Positions 16,841-25,806 of a DNA stretch of 64,000 bases are shown piece after piece; the stretch's first letter is position 1, and each line of letters starts with the position of its first letter. The notes under the pieces are model-generated. The model saw only the letters and a program-made list of their open reading frames with translations. It made no database searches and was not told the DNA's origin. Source of the DNA: Gillisella vitis (GTDB lineage: Bacteria > Pseudomonadota > Alphaproteobacteria > Rhizobiales > Rhizobiaceae); assembly GCF_014204625.1 (NCBI RefSeq), contig NZ_JACHLU010000019.1, positions 1-64,000 on the forward strand, in the 5' to 3' direction. Position numbers and translations under genes: made by a program.

Positions 16841-17524
16841 CTGTCTGATGTTAATCAATATCTTTTTAAGCGCACTCCGCAGGAAATCAGTAGTATTATT
16901 GCATCCATCGGGCGTGAACGGCTCACAACCTATCTATCAGTTTCTGGCCAGGAGCGCGATGCGTTGGAGCTTTATGAGTGTAATGCGCAACTTTCAAAAC
17001 ATATTTATGACCTAATTGGAGGGTTTGAGGTCGCTCTCAGGAATAGGATATCATCAGCGATCATTGAGCAGTATCAGCGTGAAGATTGGTATCGGTCCAG
17101 AAAATTTTTGATGGTGTTGGCGCGAGAGCGTAGAGCAAACATTGCCGAGGTCCGTAAACGCTTGAAGATCGACCAGCGGCAAGAGCGCTCCGGGCGTATT
17201 GTGGCTGGCTTGACCTTTCATTTCTGGGCTTCTCTGCATGAGAATAAATATCGTGACCACATTTGGACGCCCTATCTTCATAGAATATGGCCAAAGGGGG
17301 AGAACCTTAAAAAGGTTCATAAAGACCTGCTTAAAATCAGAGATTTGCGCAATCGCATTGCTCATCATGAGCCGATTTTCAACGAAAAATGGCACAATCG
17401 GGTTCTTGTTATTCGCCAGCGTTTTTCACAATTATCACCGGAAAAAGCCGGGTGGTATGATGAACGATTGCGTGAATCTATCTCGGATTGGCAGACTGCG
17501 GTCACGCAATTCCAATGTCTATAA
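16841..17524 (+). CDS. Abi-like (Abi_2/AbiD-F type, HEPN-related) protein
   Basis: About 227 residues, resembling abortive-infection proteins of the Abi_2 family. The family's C-terminal motif LRNRIAHHEPIF is present and supplies an RxxxxH pattern (Arg-Asn-Arg-Ile-Ala-His) as in HEPN ribonucleases; LIGGFEVALRNRISSAI is the N-terminal conserved helix. No ATG, GTG or TTG covers the full domain. The frame is open upstream of TTG 16964, and AGGAG at 16828-16832 is ideally spaced for a CTG at 16841, so a rare start is likely. It stands alone between housekeeping genes, with no toxin/antitoxin partner seen. Confidence 0.72.
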   Translation: MSDVNQYLFKRTPQEISSIIASIGRERLTTYLSVSGQERDALELYECNAQLSKHIYDLIGGFEVALRNRISSAIIEQYQREDWYRSRKFLMVLARERRANIAEVRKRLKIDQRQERSGRIVAGLTFHFWASLHENKYRDHIWTPYLHRIWPKGENLKKVHKDLLKIRDLRNRIAHHEPIFNEKWHNRVLVIRQRFSQLSPEKAGWYDERLRESISDWQTAVTQFQCL

Positions 17525-17542
17525 TGGTTTCCCGATCAATAT

Positions 17543-18181
17543 TCACTGAGTGATGGTTTCTGCGCGGTAAGGTCTGAGCGCTGCCATGGCCGCGCCATAG
17601 GGCAGTAGCATGACAATGCCCACCAGCATTTTGACGGTAAAATCACCGAGCGCCCAAGACATCCAGCGCGGAATTTCCGGCGAAAACACACCCAGCACCG
17701 GAGCCAAGCCAATGGCAAAATCGTCATTGGGGCCGATGAAGCCGAAGATCGGGGCAAAAGACAGCGAGAAGAAAATCACGGTGTCCAGCACGGAGCCGAA
17801 GAGTGAACCGGCCAAGGGGGCCTTCCACCAGCTTTGCTGACGCAACCGGTTGAACACGGCAATATCGAGCAGCTGTCCCACCAGATAGGCGGTGCCGGAG
17901 GCAATGGCAATGCGCGGCTGCGAGGTGATGAAGGACAGCGCCACACCCACCAGAAAGCCGACAAACACCACTTTACGGGCATTTGAAGCGCCAAACTGGC
18001 GATTGGTCAGGTCTGTCACCAGAAAGGCGATGGGGTAGGTAAAGCCGCCATAGGTCAAAAGATCGCCCAGCTGGATGCCTGCCAACTCACCCTTCAGCGG
18101 AAACTGGACGAGAATGTTGGAGGCCACCACAACGGCGGTCATGAGGAGGCTGTAGATGAGGATGTGTCGTGTCAGACGCAT
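17543..18181 (-). CDS. Queuosine precursor transporter (QPT/YhhQ, COG1738)
   Basis: A 212-residue inner-membrane protein with about six helices that imports queuosine precursors such as preQ0/preQ1. Family features are QLGDLLTYGGFTYPIAFLVT (about residues 37-56), TDLTNRQFGASNARKVVF and a C-terminal SWALGDFTVKMLVG. ATG 18181 was chosen because the longer frame adds a non-hydrophobic, unconserved stretch. AGGA lies seven bases upstream. A possible preQ1-I-type pseudoknot covers the Shine-Dalgarno and start codon. Confidence 0.9.
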   Translation of the reverse strand: MRLTRHILIYSLLMTAVVVASNILVQFPLKGELAGIQLGDLLTYGGFTYPIAFLVTDLTNRQFGASNARKVVFVGFLVGVALSFITSQPRIAIASGTAYLVGQLLDIAVFNRLRQQSWWKAPLAGSLFGSVLDTVIFFSLSFAPIFGFIGPNDDFAIGLAPVLGVFSPEIPRWMSWALGDFTVKMLVGIVMLLPYGAAMAALRPYRAETITQ

Positions 18182-18207
18182 TTTTTTATCCTGGGAGATG
18201 CCACCAG
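18178..18207 (-). promoter_or_regulatory. Possible preQ1-I-like riboswitch at the transporter start
   Basis: The 30 nt ending at the start codon can fold as an H-type pseudoknot: P1 CUGG/CCAG (18207-18204 with 18194-18191), P2 GCAU with AUGC (18201-18198 with 18181-18178, the latter including the AUG), a C directly before the P1 3' strand, and a nine-base A-rich loop GAUAAAAAA. This order matches class I preQ1 aptamers, and the gene imports queuosine precursors. P1 is only four pairs, so the call is tentative. Confidence 0.4.
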
Positions 18208-18306
18208 CTATAGAACTGTGACCGATGGGGCACGGCGCTATAACAACCATAGGGAAACGCAAAATAACCCTCATCATGGATGAGAGCTGATGTGTGCGCA
18301 AATGAA

Positions 18307-18336
18307 AAGGCTTGAGCGGCGAACCGTTCAAGCCTT
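18307..18336 (-). terminator. rpmB terminator
   Basis: On the minus strand, AAGGCTTGA pairs with TCAAGCCTT around an inner CGG-TTCG-CCG, a UUCG tetraloop, and is followed by a T run (TTTTC). It lies 32 bases beyond the rpmB stop. Confidence 0.85.
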
Positions 18337-18367
18337 CAAACTTTTAAAGCTTTGATGTTGCTTGAAA

Positions 18368-18658
18368 TCAGGCAGCAACAGCAGCTTTCTTAACGATCTG
18401 GCGACGCAGCAGGCGTGCGCGCATGCTGAGATCGCTCTCGCTGGCCTTCAAAAGGAAAGCGTCGAGGCCACCGCGATGCTCTACGGAACGCAGAGCAGCA
18501 GCGGAAACGCGAAGACGGTAGCGCTGGCCGAGGGCATCGGAAATCAGCGTCACATCGCACAGGTTCGGCAGGAACTTGCGACGGGTCTTGTTGTTTGCAT
18601 GGCTTACATTGTTACCCGACTGGACGCCCTTGCCGGTCAATTCGCAACTGCGGGACAT
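18368..18658 (-). CDS. rpmB: 50S ribosomal protein L28
   Basis: A 96-residue ribosomal protein, starting MSRSCELTGKGVQSGNNVSH and continuing with NNKTRRKFLPNLCDV, the conserved L28 core. The C-terminus is longer than in E. coli (78 aa), as is normal in rhizobia. It is monocistronic and ends in a strong UUCG-loop terminator. Confidence 0.97.
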   Translation of the reverse strand: MSRSCELTGKGVQSGNNVSHANNKTRRKFLPNLCDVTLISDALGQRYRLRVSAAALRSVEHRGGLDAFLLKASESDLSMRARLLRRQIVKKAAVAA

Positions 18659-18845
18659 GATGCACCTATTCTTATTGGCAATTGGATGTACGATCCGAGC
18701 AAAAGCTGCGGGCGCAATCCAACGCGGTCTGATTGGAAAGTTGCGGTTCTATAGTCAGCTGAGGCGGCCCCGTCAAGACAAACCTTGGCAAAAGGGCGGA
18801 TTTCTCGAATCAAACGCTATCGTCTTGCCACAGTGCAGGTGATAC

Positions 18846-19655
18846 ATGCAGAGGAAAGCCGATTTTGGGAATGGTGTTTTGATGATTGCACGCTTGTTTT
18901 TCGCAGCTCTCACCGCCTTAGCTGCATATGTCGGTGCTGCCAAGGCGGCAGATCGTTATCGCACCGAATATCGGGTCACGCTGATCGGGCTTCCGGTGGC
19001 GCGTGCCACCTTCACCACACGGATTACGGATCCGGGCTATACCATCACAGGTAACATTACCTCGGCTGGAATTGTCAATATTTTCACAAGCATGGATGCC
19101 AAAAGCACGGTCACGGGCACGATGCTTTCTGGCGACAGGATGCAGCCGCAAACCTATAAGCTGGTCTATACACGTGGCAAACGAACCCGCACCTATGATG
19201 TGCGCTATGCCTCGGGCAATATCGTTGAAACCACGATTACGCCGCAGCCAAACCGCGATAGCAATCGCTGGATTCCGGTCAAAAGTGCTGATTTGAAGTC
19301 GGTGCTGGACCCCATCGGGGCCTTGATCATCCCGGACGATGGCAAAATCTGCTCCAGAACCTTGCCGGTCTATGATGGTGAAAGCCGGATGGATCTGGTG
19401 CTGGCTCCGAAGGGTACGGCGAAGTTTGATGCGGGCAATGTCTCTGGCGAAGCAATTGTCTGTTCAGTGCGCTATCGGCCAAAATCCGGCTATAACAAGG
19501 ATCAGTCTGACATCGATTATTTGCGCAATGCCACCAGCATGGAAATCTGGTTTGCCAAAACCCGCACCGGGTCGTTATATGCTCCGGTCTATGCACGGGT
19601 TCCTACCAGAATCGGTACGCTGTCCATCACTGCCACGGCCTTTGGGAAAGACTGA
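18846..19655 (+). CDS. DUF3108 domain-containing exported protein
   Basis: A 269-residue envelope protein. A signal peptide (IARLFFAALTALAAYVGAAKA, about residues 13-34) precedes a beta-rich DUF3108 domain with YRVTLIGLPVARATF near its start and GTLSITATAFGKD at the end. Function unknown. ATG 18882 is an alternative start that would give a compact signal peptide. It is encoded divergently from rpmB, as in other rhizobia. Confidence 0.8.
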   Translation: MQRKADFGNGVLMIARLFFAALTALAAYVGAAKAADRYRTEYRVTLIGLPVARATFTTRITDPGYTITGNITSAGIVNIFTSMDAKSTVTGTMLSGDRMQPQTYKLVYTRGKRTRTYDVRYASGNIVETTITPQPNRDSNRWIPVKSADLKSVLDPIGALIIPDDGKICSRTLPVYDGESRMDLVLAPKGTAKFDAGNVSGEAIVCSVRYRPKSGYNKDQSDIDYLRNATSMEIWFAKTRTGSLYAPVYARVPTRIGTLSITATAFGKD

Positions 19656-19689
19656 TTTTCCCCAGGTCTTGTCTTGCTCCGGGGAATGC

Positions 19690-20562
19690 ATGAAGCTTCG
19701 CGCCACATTGATCGGGTTTTCGGCCATTCTGATGTGGTCATTTCTGGCTTTGCTCACGGCGGCGTCCGGCTCCATGCCGCCATTTCAGCTCTCGGCGATC
19801 TGTTTTGCCATCGGCAGTCTGCCGGGGGTGGCGACTTTCATTCTCAAACCTGAACGGTTGAAGCTTCTGAAGCAGGCCCCGAAAGTCTGGATTGTCGGCA
19901 TCGCTGGGCTGTTTGGCTATCACTTTCTCTATTTCACCGCCCTTCGCAATGCGCCTGCGGTGGAGGCGGGGTTGATTGCCTATCTGTGGCCGCTGTTGAT
20001 TGTGTTTGGCTCGGCCCTTCTGCCCGGTGAAAGATTGCGCTGGTTCCACATTGCCGGTGCCGTGGCGGGTCTTTGCGGCACGGTGCTGATTATCGGCAAG
20101 AACGGCCTGTCCTTCGATCCGGCTTACGCGCTGGGCTATGGTGCTGCGGGCCTGTGTGCGCTCACATGGTCGAGCTATTCGCTGCTCACCCGCCGGTTTG
20201 AGGCAGTGTCCACTGATGTGGTGACAGGATTTTGCCTGGCAACATCGCTGTTGTCACTGATATGCCATCTGGGGTTGGAGCAAACGGTCTGGCCGCAGGT
20301 CATGAGCCAATGGATTGCCATTGTCGGTCTTGGCCTGTTGCCGGTCGGCCTGGCGTTTTACGCTTGGGATTATGGTGTCAAAAATGGTGACATCCAGATT
20401 TTGGGCGCTGCCAGCTATGCAGCGCCGCTGCTGTCCACGCTTATTCTGTTGCTGTTTGGCTTTGGTGAGCCAAGTCTTCGCATTGTGCTTGCTTGTGTGC
20501 TGATCACCGGCGGGGCGGTGCTGGCCGCGCGTGACATGCTGCGAAGGCCAGCCAAGACCTGA
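19690..20562 (+). CDS. EamA/DMT family transporter (YddG-like exporter)
   Basis: A 290-residue integral membrane protein with about ten helices and two EamA repeats. The stretch FTALRNAPAVEAGLIAYLWP (about residues 79-98) is characteristic of the drug/metabolite transporter superfamily, and the second repeat has YAWDYGVKNGDIQILGAASY near residue 230. It resembles YddG-type aromatic amino acid exporters, but the substrate is not provable. ATG 19690 was chosen because the reading frame upstream overlaps the DUF3108 gene and is not hydrophobic. Confidence 0.85.
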   Translation: MKLRATLIGFSAILMWSFLALLTAASGSMPPFQLSAICFAIGSLPGVATFILKPERLKLLKQAPKVWIVGIAGLFGYHFLYFTALRNAPAVEAGLIAYLWPLLIVFGSALLPGERLRWFHIAGAVAGLCGTVLIIGKNGLSFDPAYALGYGAAGLCALTWSSYSLLTRRFEAVSTDVVTGFCLATSLLSLICHLGLEQTVWPQVMSQWIAIVGLGLLPVGLAFYAWDYGVKNGDIQILGAASYAAPLLSTLILLLFGFGEPSLRIVLACVLITGGAVLAARDMLRRPAKT

Positions 20563-20564
20563 TC

Positions 20565-21002
20565 CTATTCTGTCTCTATCGTTCCGGGTGCCCAATCCGG
20601 TGGTGCCATTTCGAATTTTTCAAAGATAAAGCCCGGTGCCACGGTGCAGCCGGCCAGCGTAAAAGCACCAAGGCTTTCCGCCGATTGCCAGCTGTTGGCC
20701 GGGATGATGGCTTGCGGGCGCTCACCCTTTGCCAGATCAAGCCCAAGAATCATGGTGTCGGCGCGGCTGCCGTCGTCTGAGCGATGCAAGGCGAGAGGTG
20801 CTCCGGCATAATAATGCCAGGTTTCGGCGGCATCGATGACCCGGTGCCAGTGCGAGCGCTGTCCGGCCTCCAGCAGGTAATAGATCGCGGTGGAATGGCC
20901 GCGGGCTCCACCCTGGCTGTCACGGAAGGTCTCGGTGTACCAGCCACCCTCGGGATGTGGTTGCATGGCAAGGGCTTTGATGATGTCTTGAGCCGTCTGC
21001 AT
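20565..21002 (-). CDS. DUF985 cupin-domain protein
   Basis: A 145-residue single-domain cupin. Seen are LAMQPHPEGGWYTETFRD near the N-terminus, the first cupin box around SHWHRVIDAAETWHYYAG and a C-terminal TVAPGFIFEKFEMAP. Members adopt a cupin fold of unclear function; some bind metals. It starts in the last base of the gloB stop codon (TGATG), so the two form an operon. Confidence 0.85.
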   Translation of the reverse strand: MQTAQDIIKALAMQPHPEGGWYTETFRDSQGGARGHSTAIYYLLEAGQRSHWHRVIDAAETWHYYAGAPLALHRSDDGSRADTMILGLDLAKGERPQAIIPANSWQSAESLGAFTLAGCTVAPGFIFEKFEMAPPDWAPGTIETE

Positions 21003-21772
21003 CAGAAATTGTCCTTGCGCTTGCGAATTTCAGCAAAGACCTCTTCGTTGCTTTTGCTTTCCATCAACAGATTGCGGCGGATGGCAGGATCGGCAACCCG
21101 AAGAAATGGATTGGTTTCCTTTTCCAGATACATGGTGGTTGGAATAGTGAAGCCACCCTTGGCCCGCAGGGCTTCAATGTCCTTGGCGCGTTGCACCAGT
21201 CTTTGATTGTCCGGGTCAATGGTCAGGGCAAAGCGGGCGTTGGAAAGCGTATATTCATGGCCGAAATAGATCGCGGTTTCATCGGGCAAAACGGCCAGCT
21301 TTTGCAGGGAATGCCACATATCGGCAGCCGTGCGTTCAAACAGTCGCCCGCAGCCGAGGGCAAACAGCGTGTCTGCGGCAAACAGCAGCTTGTCATCGGG
21401 GAAGTTGTAACAGATATGGCCTGCGGTATGGCCGGGCGTTTCAATCACCTGCACACGGTGCTGGCCAAACAGAAATTCATCACCATCACCCACGGCGCGG
21501 TCAAGCCCCGGAATGGCAACGGCCTCATTGACGGGACCAATGATCTCGCAACCATATTCCTTTTTCAGGGCCAGATTGGCTTCCACATGGTCTGTGTGGT
21601 GATGGGTGGTGAAAATATGGGTGATGGTCCAGCCGCGCTTTTCGGCCATGGCAATGATCGGGGCATATTCGGGGGCGTCGATTGTGGCGGTCAGCCCGCT
21701 CTCAGGGCAATGAACCAGAACGCCGAAATTATCGCTACGGCAGAGGAATGTTTCAATTTCCAGACTCTTCAT
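21002..21772 (-). CDS. gloB: Hydroxyacylglutathione hydrolase (glyoxalase II)
   Basis: A 256-residue metallo-beta-lactamase-fold enzyme that hydrolyses S-D-lactoylglutathione in methylglyoxal detoxification. The binuclear metal motif is THHHTDH (about residues 55-61), followed by TPGHTAGHICYNF and GHEYTLSNARFAL of the substrate-binding region. ATG 21772 gives the family length; the frame runs further upstream. The coding start faces the methyltransferase gene at 21873. Confidence 0.93.
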   Translation of the reverse strand: MKSLEIETFLCRSDNFGVLVHCPESGLTATIDAPEYAPIIAMAEKRGWTITHIFTTHHHTDHVEANLALKKEYGCEIIGPVNEAVAIPGLDRAVGDGDEFLFGQHRVQVIETPGHTAGHICYNFPDDKLLFAADTLFALGCGRLFERTAADMWHSLQKLAVLPDETAIYFGHEYTLSNARFALTIDPDNQRLVQRAKDIEALRAKGGFTIPTTMYLEKETNPFLRVADPAIRRNLLMESKSNEEVFAEIRKRKDNF

Positions 21773-21872
21773 GGATAAAACCTTTTCAAGAGGCGTGATG
21801 CAATCACTGTTATTGTCTGAATCTAGTGCCAAGGGCCTTGATGTCCAACAGCTGGATGCTAACAATCGTCGA

Positions 21873-22634
21873 ATGCATGTCGATATTGTTGATCTTCGCC
21901 AGTTCTATCACTCCCAGCTTGGTCATGTTGCCGAGCAATCGATTTCCATGGCCCTGTCGTCACTTTGGCATCGTCTGCCAGATGAGCGGCTGGTGGGGCT
22001 TGGCTATTCGGTTCCCTATCTGGATCGGTTTCGGGCTGATACGGAGCGAACCTTTGCCTTTATGCCCGCGGGGCAGGGGGCGGTGAACTGGCCGCCCGGC
22101 GAGCCATCGGCCACGGCACTGGTGTTTGATGAGGAATTGCCGCTGCCCGACAGTTCGGTCGATCGGGTGCTGATGGTGCATTCGCTGGAGTTTGCCGAAA
22201 ATCCGCGTGAAACGCTCACGGAGATCTGGCGGGTTCTGGCTCCTGGCGGGCGTCTGGTGATTGTGGTGCCAAACCGCCGGGGCGTGTGGGCGCGGATGGA
22301 CCATACGCCCTTTGGCGCAGGCCGCCCTTATTCGCGCGGGCAACTGACCGCCCTGTTCCGGGAGGCGAATTTTACCCCCGGTGCCAGTGCGGAGGCGCTG
22401 TTTTTTCCACCGTCGAAATTGAAGACCGTGCTGCGGTTGCGCGGTGTGTTTGAGCGTTTTGGCCGAATGCTGTCGCCTGCCTTTGCCGGTGTTATTGTGG
22501 TGGAGGCGCAAAAGCGGCTGTATCAGGGCCTGCCAGTGGCCGCCAAGGCCTCGCGCCGGGTGTTTGCGCCGGTTTTGTCGCCACATGGTGTTCCAACGAC
22601 GCGCACGCGGTTGACACCACCCTCGACAAAATAG
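21873..22634 (+). CDS. SAM-dependent methyltransferase (Methyltransf_11 type)
   Basis: A 253-residue class I methyltransferase-like protein: MHVDIVDLRQFYHSQLGHV at the N-terminus, LVGLGYSVPYLDRF near the usual motif I position, LPLPDSSVDRVLMVHSLEF as motif IV and EIWRVLAPGGRLVIVVPNR as motif VI. The glycine-rich loop is weak (GLGYSVPYL), as in other rhizobial members of this group. Substrate unknown. It precedes hisC-tyrA in the same direction, 75 bases upstream. Confidence 0.82.
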   Translation: MHVDIVDLRQFYHSQLGHVAEQSISMALSSLWHRLPDERLVGLGYSVPYLDRFRADTERTFAFMPAGQGAVNWPPGEPSATALVFDEELPLPDSSVDRVLMVHSLEFAENPRETLTEIWRVLAPGGRLVIVVPNRRGVWARMDHTPFGAGRPYSRGQLTALFREANFTPGASAEALFFPPSKLKTVLRLRGVFERFGRMLSPAFAGVIVVEAQKRLYQGLPVAAKASRRVFAPVLSPHGVPTTRTRLTPPSTK

Positions 22635-22709
22635 GCGTTCCGCGATAAGTGCCTGTGGTTGTTTTTATGCTGGCAAAGACCGGCAGTTTGTGATCAGGAA
22701 ACAGTTGTG

Positions 22710-23816
22710 ATGAGCAGTGACATGAGCCAGCCAGTTCCGCGTCCGGGAATTCTCGATATTGCCGCCTATGTGCCGGGCAAGGAACATGCGCCGGGCGTGG
22801 CCAAGGTGTTCAAGCTGTCCTCCAACGAAACGCCGCTTGGCCCAAGCCCCAGGGCGATTGAGGCCTTCAAGGCGGCTGCCAGCAATCTCGAAATCTACCC
22901 GGACGGTCAGGCGCAGAAGCTGCGCGAAGCCATTGCCAGCGCCCATGGCCTCAATCCGGCCAATATCATCTGCGGCAATGGTTCCGATGAATTGCTGGGC
23001 CTGCTGTGCCATGTTTATCTGAGTGCTGGCGATGAAGCGATCATCACCGAACACGGCTTTCTGGTTTACAAGATCCAGATCATGGGAGCCGGTGCAACGC
23101 CGGTGACGGTGAAGGAAAAGGATTGTCAGGTCGATGTTGATGCCATTCTGGCCGCCGTGACCGACAAGACGAAAATGGTGTTTATTGCCAATCCCGGCAA
23201 TCCCACGGGCACCTATGTTGCCGGTGCCGAAATCCGCCGACTGGTGGCCGGTCTGCCCAAACATGTTTTGCTGGTGCTGGATGCGGCCTATGCCGAATAT
23301 GTGCGTCGCAATGATTTTGAAGCCGGGATTGAGATTGTCTCCGAGCATCGCAATGTGGTGATGACCCGCACCTTCTCCAAAATTCACGGTCTTGCAGCTC
23401 TGCGCGTTGGCTGGATGTATGGCCCGGCGGCTGTGCTGGATGCGCTCAACCGTGTGCGCGGCCCGTTCAATATGAATGCTCCGGCCATTGCCGCTGGCGA
23501 AGCTGCCATTCTGGATCGGGATTTTGCTGACAAGGCCGTGCAGTTCAATCTCGAATGGCTGGAAAAGCTGACCCTTGCATTCGAAGGCCTGGGCCTGAAA
23601 GTCACGCCCTCTGTCACCAACTTCCTGCTGATCCATTTCCCGGATCAGGACGGCAAGCGTGCGACGGAGGCAGATGATTTCCTGACCAGCCGTGGCTTCA
23701 TTCTGCGGGCCGTGAAGGGCTATGGTTTTGCCAATGCACTTCGCATGTCAATCGGCACGCCAGAGGCCAATGAAGGCGTTATTGCCGCGCTGACAGAGTT
23801 TATGGGCAAGTCCTGA
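22710..23816 (+). CDS. hisC: Histidinol-phosphate aminotransferase
   Basis: A 368-residue PLP enzyme of fold type I. The Schiff-base lysine is Lys224 in TRTFSKIHGLAALRVGW; NPGNPTGTYV (161-170) and DAAYAEYV (191-198) bind substrate and cofactor. Paired with the prephenate dehydrogenase that starts in its stop codon, it may also transaminate aromatic keto acids, a known activity of HisC homologues. ATG 22710 has AGGAAA upstream; earlier in-frame codons give an unconserved extension. Confidence 0.92.
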   Translation: MSSDMSQPVPRPGILDIAAYVPGKEHAPGVAKVFKLSSNETPLGPSPRAIEAFKAAASNLEIYPDGQAQKLREAIASAHGLNPANIICGNGSDELLGLLCHVYLSAGDEAIITEHGFLVYKIQIMGAGATPVTVKEKDCQVDVDAILAAVTDKTKMVFIANPGNPTGTYVAGAEIRRLVAGLPKHVLLVLDAAYAEYVRRNDFEAGIEIVSEHRNVVMTRTFSKIHGLAALRVGWMYGPAAVLDALNRVRGPFNMNAPAIAAGEAAILDRDFADKAVQFNLEWLEKLTLAFEGLGLKVTPSVTNFLLIHFPDQDGKRATEADDFLTSRGFILRAVKGYGFANALRMSIGTPEANEGVIAALTEFMGKS

Positions 23817-24745
23817 TGAGCACATTCCAATTTGACCGCATCGCGCTGATCGGTATCGGCCTGATTGGCTCGTCGATTGCCCGTGGCGTGCGGGAACTGG
23901 GTCTGGCGCGCGAAATTGTCGTGTCGACCCGCTCGCTCGACACTCTGAAGCGGGCTGAAGAGCTGCAATTGGGAGATCGCTACACGGCGTCTGCGGCAGA
24001 GGCCGTGGAAGGTGCTGATCTGGTGATTGTTTCGGTGCCGGTGGGCGCATCGGAAAGCGTTGCCATTCAGATTGCCGATCACTTGAAACCCGGTGCGATT
24101 GTCACCGATGTTGGCTCCACCAAGGCCTCCGTGATCGCGCAAATGGCACCGCATCTTCCCGGCCATGTGCATTTCATTCCGGGGCATCCGCTGGCGGGTA
24201 CGGAAAAATCTGGCCCTGATGCGGGCTTTGCTGATCTGTTCAAGGGCCGCTGGTGCATTTTTACGCCTCTGCCGGAAACGGACCCTGAGGCTTTGGCCCG
24301 TCTGACGGCCTTCTGGGAAGCGCTTGGCTCTAAAACCGATCAGATGGACCCACAGCACCATGACAAGGTGCTGGCGATTGTGTCGCATCTTCCCCATATC
24401 ATTGCCTATAATATTGTGGGTACGGCCGATGATCTGGCGGCGGTGACGGAATCGGAAGTGATCAAATATTCCGCCTCCGGCTTTCGTGACTTTACCCGCC
24501 TTGCAGCCTCTGACCCGACCATGTGGCGGGATATTTGCCTGCATAACAAGGATGCAATTCTGGAGATGCTGGCGCGGTTTTCCGAGGATTTGGCATCACT
24601 GCAACGCGCGATTCGCTGGGGCGAGGGCGACAAGCTGTTTGAGCTTTTCAGCCGCACCCGCACCGTGCGCCGCTCGATTATCGATGCGGGGCAGGATGTG
24701 GATGTTCCCGATTTTGGCCGTCATAATCTGGATAAAAAGATCTGA
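23816..24745 (+). CDS. tyrA: Prephenate/arogenate dehydrogenase
   Basis: A 309-residue NAD(P)-dependent enzyme of tyrosine synthesis. The Rossmann motif IGIGLIGSSIARG is near residue 12, with VTDVGSTKASV and HFIPGHPLAGTEKSGPDAG (about residues 116-134) in the active site. There is no chorismate mutase or ACT domain. It overlaps hisC by one base (TGATG), so it is translationally coupled. A short hairpin follows. Confidence 0.92.
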   Translation: MSTFQFDRIALIGIGLIGSSIARGVRELGLAREIVVSTRSLDTLKRAEELQLGDRYTASAAEAVEGADLVIVSVPVGASESVAIQIADHLKPGAIVTDVGSTKASVIAQMAPHLPGHVHFIPGHPLAGTEKSGPDAGFADLFKGRWCIFTPLPETDPEALARLTAFWEALGSKTDQMDPQHHDKVLAIVSHLPHIIAYNIVGTADDLAAVTESEVIKYSASGFRDFTRLAASDPTMWRDICLHNKDAILEMLARFSEDLASLQRAIRWGEGDKLFELFSRTRTVRRSIIDAGQDVDVPDFGRHNLDKKI

Positions 24746-24747
24746 CG

Positions 24748-24764
24748 CCGCCCAGCTTGGGCGG
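24748..24764. terminator. Short hairpin between tyrA and the DUF2125 gene
   Basis: CCGCCCA-AGC-TTGGGCGG-type inverted repeat fills the 21-base gap between two convergent stop codons. Compact, with no T run; it may serve both genes. Confidence 0.45.
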
Positions 24765-24766
24765 TC

Positions 24767-25792
24767 TCATATTGGCGGAATATTGCCCAGCGGAATAAAG
24801 CCAAGCACAACCGTGCCATGGGTGATCTGAAGTGTGACCTGTCCGTGGTTCTGGCCGAAGAAGGCCATCTTCAAACCCTTGGCGGCCATTTTGGCAATCT
24901 CTGTGGTTTCAGGGTAGGCGGCGATCACCATGTCCCGCCAGCCTTCGACTTTGCCGATTTCCAGCTTGAGCGTGCCGGAGAGATAGCCCTCCTGATCAAT
25001 GGACAGGGGACCGCTGGCGGTGATGGTGCGACCTTCGCCAATGTCGACCTGTAGTCCACGCAACTCGCCGTTCAATCCCCGGAGAAGAATGGGTTGCGGG
25101 TTGTCGATGTTGAAGGCATTGGCCTGTCCGATCAGTTTGAGATCGAGATCGGCGATCATGGGTGGCAGTTTTGAATTTCCGTCGTTTTGTTGAAACACAA
25201 CATCGGTGAAGCGCGATGTCGTCAAAAGATCATCACTGGAACGCTGAATTTCCAGACGTGCTTCAGAGGCGCTGATGGTGAGTGTTGCCCCACTGACGGC
25301 CTGGGTAATGTTGGTACGGAGCGTTTTGACCGTCGTGGTTTCATTTTCCAGGCCAGCGATGCCAACAGCCATGGCAGACTCAAATCTGTCCCATTGAACA
25401 GACGTGGCCAACCCTGTGCTGGTCTGAAAAATCGCAGGCCCGTTGAGATCCCAATGGATGGTGCCGGGTTTGAAGATTTTTGCAGCGGAACGAAAGGCCC
25501 CGATAGAACCTGTAATGCCGTTGTGGCTGTCATTGACGGTAATTTTCGAGCATTTGAGGCTGATTCGCAAAGGAAAGCCACCAACACGCATATTGGCACA
25601 ATCCAGTGCTGAGGCCAGCGGACTGTCGCCATCAAAGGCGCGTTCCAGTTTGCTTGTGGCATAGTTGGCGGCGGCAAACCAGCCGGCGGAATAGAGTGCT
25701 GCTATCACGACCAATGCGATAGCCACGGGAAAAACGATGGATCGCTTCCGTCGTTTCACCGTTCTGCTTGACGTCGCCATGCGCTTCTCCAA
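24767..25792 (-). CDS. DUF2125 domain-containing membrane-anchored protein
   Basis: A 341-residue protein with a basic N-terminus (SSRTVKRRKRS), one hydrophobic helix (about residues 19-40) and a large, beta-rich periplasmic domain of the DUF2125 family, an alphaproteobacterial family of unknown function. An internal Met four codons in (MATSSRTVK) is an alternative start. It is divergent from chaC, with a palindromic repeat element between them. Confidence 0.82.
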   Translation of the reverse strand: MEKRMATSSRTVKRRKRSIVFPVAIALVVIAALYSAGWFAAANYATSKLERAFDGDSPLASALDCANMRVGGFPLRISLKCSKITVNDSHNGITGSIGAFRSAAKIFKPGTIHWDLNGPAIFQTSTGLATSVQWDRFESAMAVGIAGLENETTTVKTLRTNITQAVSGATLTISASEARLEIQRSSDDLLTTSRFTDVVFQQNDGNSKLPPMIADLDLKLIGQANAFNIDNPQPILLRGLNGELRGLQVDIGEGRTITASGPLSIDQEGYLSGTLKLEIGKVEGWRDMVIAAYPETTEIAKMAAKGLKMAFFGQNHGQVTLQITHGTVVLGFIPLGNIPPI

Positions 25793-25806
25793 TTGTGTCG
25801 CCGGTT

